64,000 nt of DNA, taken from Onchocerca lupi. Taxonomy: Eukaryota > Nematoda > Chromadorea > Rhabditida > Onchocercidae. The position numbers and the translations under genes were made by a program. Below are positions 62,301 to 64,000 of the stretch, one piece after another; the first letter of the stretch is position 1; each line of letters opens with the position of its first letter. Location of the stretch: NCBI GenBank assembly GCA_028564675.1, contig JAOVVO010000015.1, forward strand, positions 267,342-331,341. The letters are read 5' to 3'. The notes under the pieces were generated by a model. That model was given only the letters and a program-made list of their open reading frames with translations, ran no database searches and had not been told where the DNA came from.

Positions 62301-64000
62301 AGGGCATGGGAGATGAAGAAAGGAAATGGAAGGAAATAGGCGAAATAAAAAACGCCGCTGTAAATATTAAGCATTTGAACGAAGCAAGTTCGGAATGGGA
62401 TCTTGATATTGAGAACGTGGACTTACTTTGTAAAAATAGAGAGAGACAAGTAATGAAATGCGATAAAGCTTTAGAAAACGTTGCAAGTGAAAAGCATAAA
62501 CGAGTGCGAATTATCCGCAAAATAGCAAAATCGAGAGAACAGGAAAGCGTATAATTTCTTGGAAGTTAACAAGCAATGCGGAGGAAAAAGAGGATAGAGA
62601 CAAATACTTCTGCCCGAATCATCCATCAGAAGATCAGATGTTGCTAAAGAAGGGAAGAAAGTGATACTGAAGAAACAAATTCCGATGACAAACATTTATT
62701 AGCTGAATCCATATCTTTTGATATCACAAAAACAATAATAAATTTAACACTTGCTGGAAGGGATAAAGACGAGATGTTAGAGAAGCGCTTAAAAGGAGAG
62801 CGAAGCGGTAAGCATATCGGAACCAAAGAAGATACTATCGAAATTTTATAGCCAAAATTGGTAAGATGTGTAGAGAAAAGAAAATGTGAAGTACAGCAAA
62901 AGCAATGTCAAGAAATGAAGTTGTATTATGGGGGAGGGAAGGAGGTTAAAAGAGAAAGAGCGGAACGGAAGCTGGAAAAAGACTAGTTGAGGAATATATT
63001 TAGAATATAGTATTACATCCGGAAAAGCGGAAAATAGGCAGTAGAACAAGGGATATTCTAGAAGCATCTGATGAGGATACGATGAGAATGCAAATAGAAC
63101 AGATATTAAATGAGTATAGATACAAATCAGGTGAAAAACCCAAAGTATCAAAATATTTTCAGGAATACAACATTTTAGGACAAAAGAACTTTGGGACAAA
63201 AGAGTCTACAACTTCTCAACATAAAATATTTGCCGAGCAGGAAAGATCTATGTCATCACTAAAGGCCACGAAAGAAAGTCAAGAAAAAGATGCTGAAGAG
63301 AGACCAACTGTAGAGATTTTATCAGAACAAAAAAGTAGGAAAGAAAAGCCTTTAGAATCAGAAAATGATGGCCACGAAACAACAATTATTGATCAATTTA
63401 AGCCTCTTGGATCAGAAAATCTGAAAGAAGTTGAGTTAAAGCCACATGAAGCAGTGATGTTAGAAAACAACGTTTCAACGGAATATGAACAAGAGGCCAA
63501 AACAGTGCAATGCGAAACGTCAGATATTTATTCATACCGGATAATATCTGAAACTGCGAGACAAGAAAATCTAAGGCAAGATAAGACTGTAATCAATGAC
63601 AACCATATAAGCGATGAAACTTTCCAGACCGGGATTTTCTACTTTGATAAAAAGGCCGATATAGTTTCAACAAATGTGACTACTACTCCTGCCGCTCTCG
63701 CAACAATAGGAACTACACTTGCCGATCAGTTAAGTAGAACGGAAGATTTGGAAGAAACTAAAACAGTACCATTCGAAGATGTTATGCCGGATAGAGAGGT
63801 TCTCGAGGAATATAGTACTGTAATATCCAAAGAACCAACTAAGAAAAAAGAACATATTGAAACGGAAGCTGGAATAGAGTTCAAGGAAGTTCAGGATCAG
63901 TTAAGTAGAACGGAAGATTTGGAAGAAACTAAAACAGTACCATTCGAAGATGTTATGCCGGATAGAGAGGTTCTCGAGGAATATGGTGCTATAATATCCA
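35753..64000 (+). CDS. unc-44: neuronal ankyrin UNC-44, runs off the right edge
   Basis: Adaptor that ties membrane proteins to the spectrin skeleton; in C. elegans it is needed for axon guidance and neuronal polarity. The first coding exon is 35753-35879 (acceptor TTTTGCAG, ATG at 35781, 33 polar residues). ANK repeats follow (36191-41933), then linker exons (44194-45125), ZU5/UPA (46081-48392), death domain (48582-49150) and an acidic, Thr-rich tail of alternative exons ending either at 54859 or in a giant tail that continues past the window. Every core exon joins in frame and reads as UNC-44, with only scattered changes from the C. elegans sequence as I remember it. Many introns are short (60-400 bp), with long ones at 41934-44193, 45126-46080 and 50284 onward. 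Sub-blocks are listed separately. Confidence 0.97.
35991..36160. repeat. foldback element in unc-44 intron 1
   Basis: Arms at about 35993-36029 and 36122-36158 are inverted copies: a 28-bp core (36001-36028 against 36122-36149) with two mismatches, and a shared TTTTGCC at the outer ends. About 90 bp of unrelated AT-rich DNA lies between. It ends 30 bases before the first ANK exon. The size and structure fit a MITE. Confidence 0.75.
36493..36580 (+). repeat. 44-bp tandem duplication across a 3' splice site
   Basis: Copies at 36493-36536 and 36537-36580 differ at one position in the first 36 bases. Each carries TTTTTAG plus the first eight codons of ANK exon 3 (KGNTALHI). Only the right copy continues in frame. 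The left copy runs into GTAAGT. Confidence 0.9.
37945..38004 (+). pseudogene. decayed partial copy of ANK exon 4 inside the following intron
   Basis: The stretch reads ALRITAKKDDAKGAML then a stop. The genuine exon end at 37669-37724 encodes ALHIAAKKDDTKAATLLLQ. The DNA match covers about 50 bases with scattered substitutions. It is a relic of an internal exon duplication. Confidence 0.8.
38042..38058. repeat. (TA)n microsatellite
   Basis: About eight TA units in the intron 35 bases upstream of ANK exon 5 (38094). Confidence 0.85.
42714..42944 (+). other. candidate cassette exon in the long unc-44 intron
   Basis: 231 bases, open throughout, between a TTAGCAG acceptor and a GTATGA donor, phase 1 on both sides. 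It could therefore be inserted between exon 16 (41933) and exon 17 (44194) without shifting frame. It encodes a hydrophobic (V)n stretch from a GTT repeat, then RLFVDSAPNTLEEDASHLRA and a Ser/Pro-rich end. Phase and length fit, but it has no known counterpart and contains low-complexity sequence. Confidence 0.35.
42945..44193. other. remaining part of unc-44 intron 16
   Basis: AT-rich intron sequence with nothing coding that I can support. The stretch 41934-42713 on the other side of the candidate exon is similar, with a 14-base A run near 42221. Confidence 0.6.
44194..45125 (+). other. unc-44: unc-44 linker exons 17-19
   Basis: Exons 44194-44304 (phase 1 to 0; EDNQITANAHTHDFSESL, which I recall being close to the C. 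elegans protein), 44719-44787 (ILSRSPEVEGTDGDLDALIR) and 45034-45125 (HEPITTAMADPSLDLSLP, ending phase 2). They join the ANK block to the ZU5 domain. The last join makes TVQPSFLISFMVDARGG. Confidence 0.9.
46081..48392 (+). other. unc-44: unc-44 ZU5 and UPA spectrin-binding region (exons 20-27)
   Basis: Exons: 46081-46203, 46281-46505, 46582-46770, 46912-47126, 47242-47354, 47508-47695, 47793-48006, 48252-48392. Seen: FMVDARGGAMRGCRHSGV at the start of ZU5, GPVILEVPHFASLRG, GPEGGVILSSVV, the second ZU5 with HKPITLCIPLP, then UPA with WLMDCQTPRDAARMAQE and LRLFCMTDDREDKTLE. This module binds beta-spectrin. All exons are in frame and gap-free. Confidence 0.96.
48582..49150 (+). other. unc-44: unc-44 death domain (exons 28-29)
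   Basis: Exons 48582-48843 (phase 0 to 1) and 48972-49150. Seen: DLPLAHVARLTGADWHRLA, the death-domain core, then LEAITVLRIWIFLKKEQAT and AALRSALQRIGRDDVVREM. Length and position after UPA match all ankyrins. Confidence 0.96.
49208..50283 (+). other. unc-44: unc-44 acidic tail exons 30-33
   Basis: Exons 49208-49340 (ends phase 1), 49434-49508 (phase 1-1), 49599-49753 (phase 1-0) and 50067-50283 (phase 0-1). Seen: EVTTAQQQMAREPFFQQTEY, EIRTVVRTERHVHDSEDG, VEERTITTTYEDDVAV and a Glu/Lys-rich end with HVIHEEKEGDDG. Low-complexity charged sequence typical of the regulatory C-terminal region. The acceptor of the last exon (CTTGAAG at 50066) is weak. Confidence 0.85.
50284..51901. other. long unc-44 intron, possible internal promoter
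   Basis: 1.6 kb without supported coding sequence. Near its end are two copies of a 41-bp unit (51788-51828 and 51829-51869), then TATCCTTAG and, ten bases on, the ATG of the next exon. This could be where a short transcript begins. Confidence 0.45.
51788..51869 (+). repeat. 41-bp tandem duplication upstream of the tail exon
   Basis: Two adjacent copies beginning ATCAAGCACAACAGCTGACT, identical over the first 26 bases or so, then diverging slightly in a T/C-rich end. Confidence 0.85.
51902..52772 (+). other. unc-44: unc-44 large tail exon with its own ATG
   Basis: Open from ATG 51902 for about 290 codons. An in-frame TGA six bases upstream of the ATG means it cannot be entered in frame from the acceptor just before it. 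It can start a short isoform from that ATG, or be entered at GGATTACAG (51953), phase 1, directly from exon 33. It leaves at GTTTCT after 52772 in phase 1, or stops at TAG eight bases on. The product is acidic, with helical segments (EEFDRIEQSVESVIGRLLF, RHAAAVRRLQDLEEELRAA) and ETIRAIQQWEATEVD. No domain is recognised. Confidence 0.75.
52894..54859 (+). other. unc-44: unc-44 small cassette exons and short-isoform terminal exon
   Basis: 52894-52941 (48 bases; VPETPFSSTEPNAPT), 53402-53515 (114 bases; basic then TTTRTTLP), 54263-54286 (a 24-base microexon; EKTESNA), and terminal exon 54741-54859 (DLIRLKVNEQVYSGSVDPGD, ending DSSKQ then TAA). All accept phase 1, and all but the last leave in phase 1, so any subset keeps the frame. 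The terminal exon gives the short ankyrin an end independent of the giant tail. Confidence 0.8.
53144..53163. repeat. T homopolymer, about 20 bases
   Basis: Intronic T run between two cassette exons. It is not part of the acceptor of either. Confidence 0.85.
54860..57458. other. unc-44 intron and short-isoform 3' UTR region
   Basis: T-rich on the plus strand, in clear contrast to the purine-rich DNA after 57.46 kb. A TTG-started hydrophobic frame at 55301-55576 looks like chance in T-rich DNA. A C9-A12 junction occurs at 56839-56861. Nothing else is supported. Confidence 0.6.
57459..57823 (+). other. unc-44: unc-44 exon leading to the giant tail
   Basis: Behind a T-rich TTTTTTCAG acceptor, phase 1, the frame is open for 121 codons to TAA at 57821. 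It reads RVPIALDTIGSVKKRIAIFE and then charged sequence. A GTGCAAAG donor after 57686 gives a 228-base exon, phase 1 on both sides. Used as a cassette it must splice forward, because otherwise the protein stops at 57821. Confidence 0.6.
59357..59388. repeat. 32-base T homopolymer
   Basis: A T run on the otherwise purine-rich strand, inside the decayed region. It is consistent with insertion or slippage after coding constraint was lost. Confidence 0.9.
59502..59757 (+). repeat. diverged direct repeat, two copies about 186 bp apart
   Basis: 59502-59570 and 59688-59757 share a 70-bp pattern (CACAAYGTTKCAAGTTCWTC, then a common ATTTGAAATTTT-like part and AATAGGCGYG) at roughly 80 percent by eye. 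They differ in base composition from the surrounding purine-rich DNA, which suggests an inserted element. Confidence 0.65.
60276..60322 (+). repeat. short tandem repeat of about 19 bp
   Basis: Unit AAGGACGAG followed by TATAATAAG, repeated about twice with small indels, within the decayed region. Confidence 0.7.
63004..64000 (+). CDS. unc-44: intact part of the giant unc-44 tail, open to the window edge
   Basis: A single frame is open for 332 codons from just after TAG 63001-63003 to the end. The product is acidic and repetitive, rich in Glu, Lys, Ser and Thr (ERPTVEILSEQKSRKEKPLE, QEAKTVQCETSDIYSYR). A phase-1 acceptor is possible at TACAAATCAG (63130), matching the phase-1 donor at 57686; another AG at TATTTTCAG (about 63160) is phase 0. 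The last 277 bases hold one and a half copies of a 171-bp repeat. The giant tail of C. elegans UNC-44 is likewise a long repetitive extension specific to one isoform. Confidence 0.65.
63724..64000 (+). repeat. 171-bp (57-codon) near-identical coding repeat
   Basis: The copy at 63724-63894 is followed directly by a second from 63895, cut by the window end. Over the 106 bases available they differ at only three sites, all in the last 20. The unit includes DQLSRTEDLEETKTVPF and EDVMPDREVLEEY. Confidence 0.95.

Larger units (their letters stand above)
57824..63003 (+). pseudogene. decayed coding-like DNA, probable relic of the giant ankyrin tail exon
   Basis: About 5.2 kb with strong A+G excess on the plus strand and Lys/Glu/Ser/Thr codon-like texture, but interrupted by frequent stops and frame changes. 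Open pieces include 57840-58011, 58528-58728, 58713-58919, 60438-60725, 61741-61926 and 62306-62554. Short motifs recur: (K/Q)SG preceding charged sequence at 57683, 57838, 58257 and 63126; VTVTETA at 58899 and DVTETAS at 60008; and ETEDGGISAFKEEL at 60372, like ETEAGIEFKEV at 63863. This looks like an old repeat-built exon that has lost its frame. It also contains a 32-base T run (59357-59388), a (TA)n (about 59575-59594) and a diverged direct repeat (59502-59757), probably insertions. Confidence 0.55.

Noticed and set aside
58528..62554. Several separate short frames on the plus strand that could be called small genes
   Set aside because: They share composition and motifs with each other and with the intact ankyrin tail, lack starts and splice sites of their own, and are better read as pieces of one decayed exon.
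63121..63165. Treating every AATCAGGTG-like site in 57.6-63.2 kb as a splice acceptor
   Set aside because: The sequence recurs at least four times as a coding motif (K/Q-S-G), so most copies are repeat units rather than splice sites. Only the copy at 63130 is kept as a possible acceptor.
59832..63199. Minus-strand frames, including a hydrophobic one of 117 codons (63199-62846) and one of 112 codons (62520-62182)
   Set aside because: They are antisense to A/G-rich coding-like DNA, which automatically gives Phe/Leu/Ser-rich frames without stops.

Overview
The window looks like a piece of a nematode genome, most likely a filarial (clade III) worm. It is AT-rich, and its genes are split into many small exons with TTTCAG or TTATAG acceptors, several of which sit just upstream of start codons as expected for spliced-leader addition. 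The proteins match metazoan families and, for the large gene, the C. elegans neuronal ankyrin UNC-44. The species cannot be fixed from this sequence alone. I recognised no bacterial genes, rRNA, tRNA or CRISPR.

Layout. 1-2639 (-): MGAT4-type N-acetylglucosaminyltransferase with its 3' end missing. 5432-7307 (-): COX10 haem A farnesyltransferase. 8503-10718 (+): MAD2 spindle checkpoint protein. 11660-14081 (+): selenophosphate synthetase with Cys at the active site. 14307-15452 (-): FKBP2-like ER prolyl isomerase, tail to tail with the previous gene. 16589-17991 (-): TFAM/HMG-5-like mitochondrial HMG-box protein. 21280-24034 (+): secreted Frizzled-related protein. 25780-28953 (+): ubiquitin-like plus AN1 zinc-finger protein (ZFAND4-like). 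34879-35546 (-): a possible two-exon orphan gene. 35753 to the right edge (+): the UNC-44 ankyrin gene. It has about 24 ANK repeats, ZU5/UPA and death domains, a set of phase-1 cassette exons, a short terminal exon (54741-54859) and a giant tail that runs off the window.

The genes are unrelated housekeeping and signalling genes rather than one system. Five of them (mdf-2, seld-1, hmg-5, sfrp-1, unc-44) have C. elegans orthologues that I recall lying on chromosome IV, so this looks like a conserved ancestral linkage block.

The most unusual part is the 3' end of unc-44. Between 57.8 and 63.0 kb there is a purine-rich, Lys/Glu-coding stretch broken by many stops and frameshifts. An intact 997-bp open frame follows, ending in a near-identical 171-bp coding repeat. 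This looks like a giant ankyrin tail exon whose 5' part has decayed and may now be removed as an intron. Other oddities are a duplicated 3' splice site and a pseudo-exon inside ANK introns, two foldback elements, and an exon with its own ATG in the ankyrin tail. All exon borders were read by eye from GT/AG sites, phase continuity and remembered family sequences. No alignments were run.
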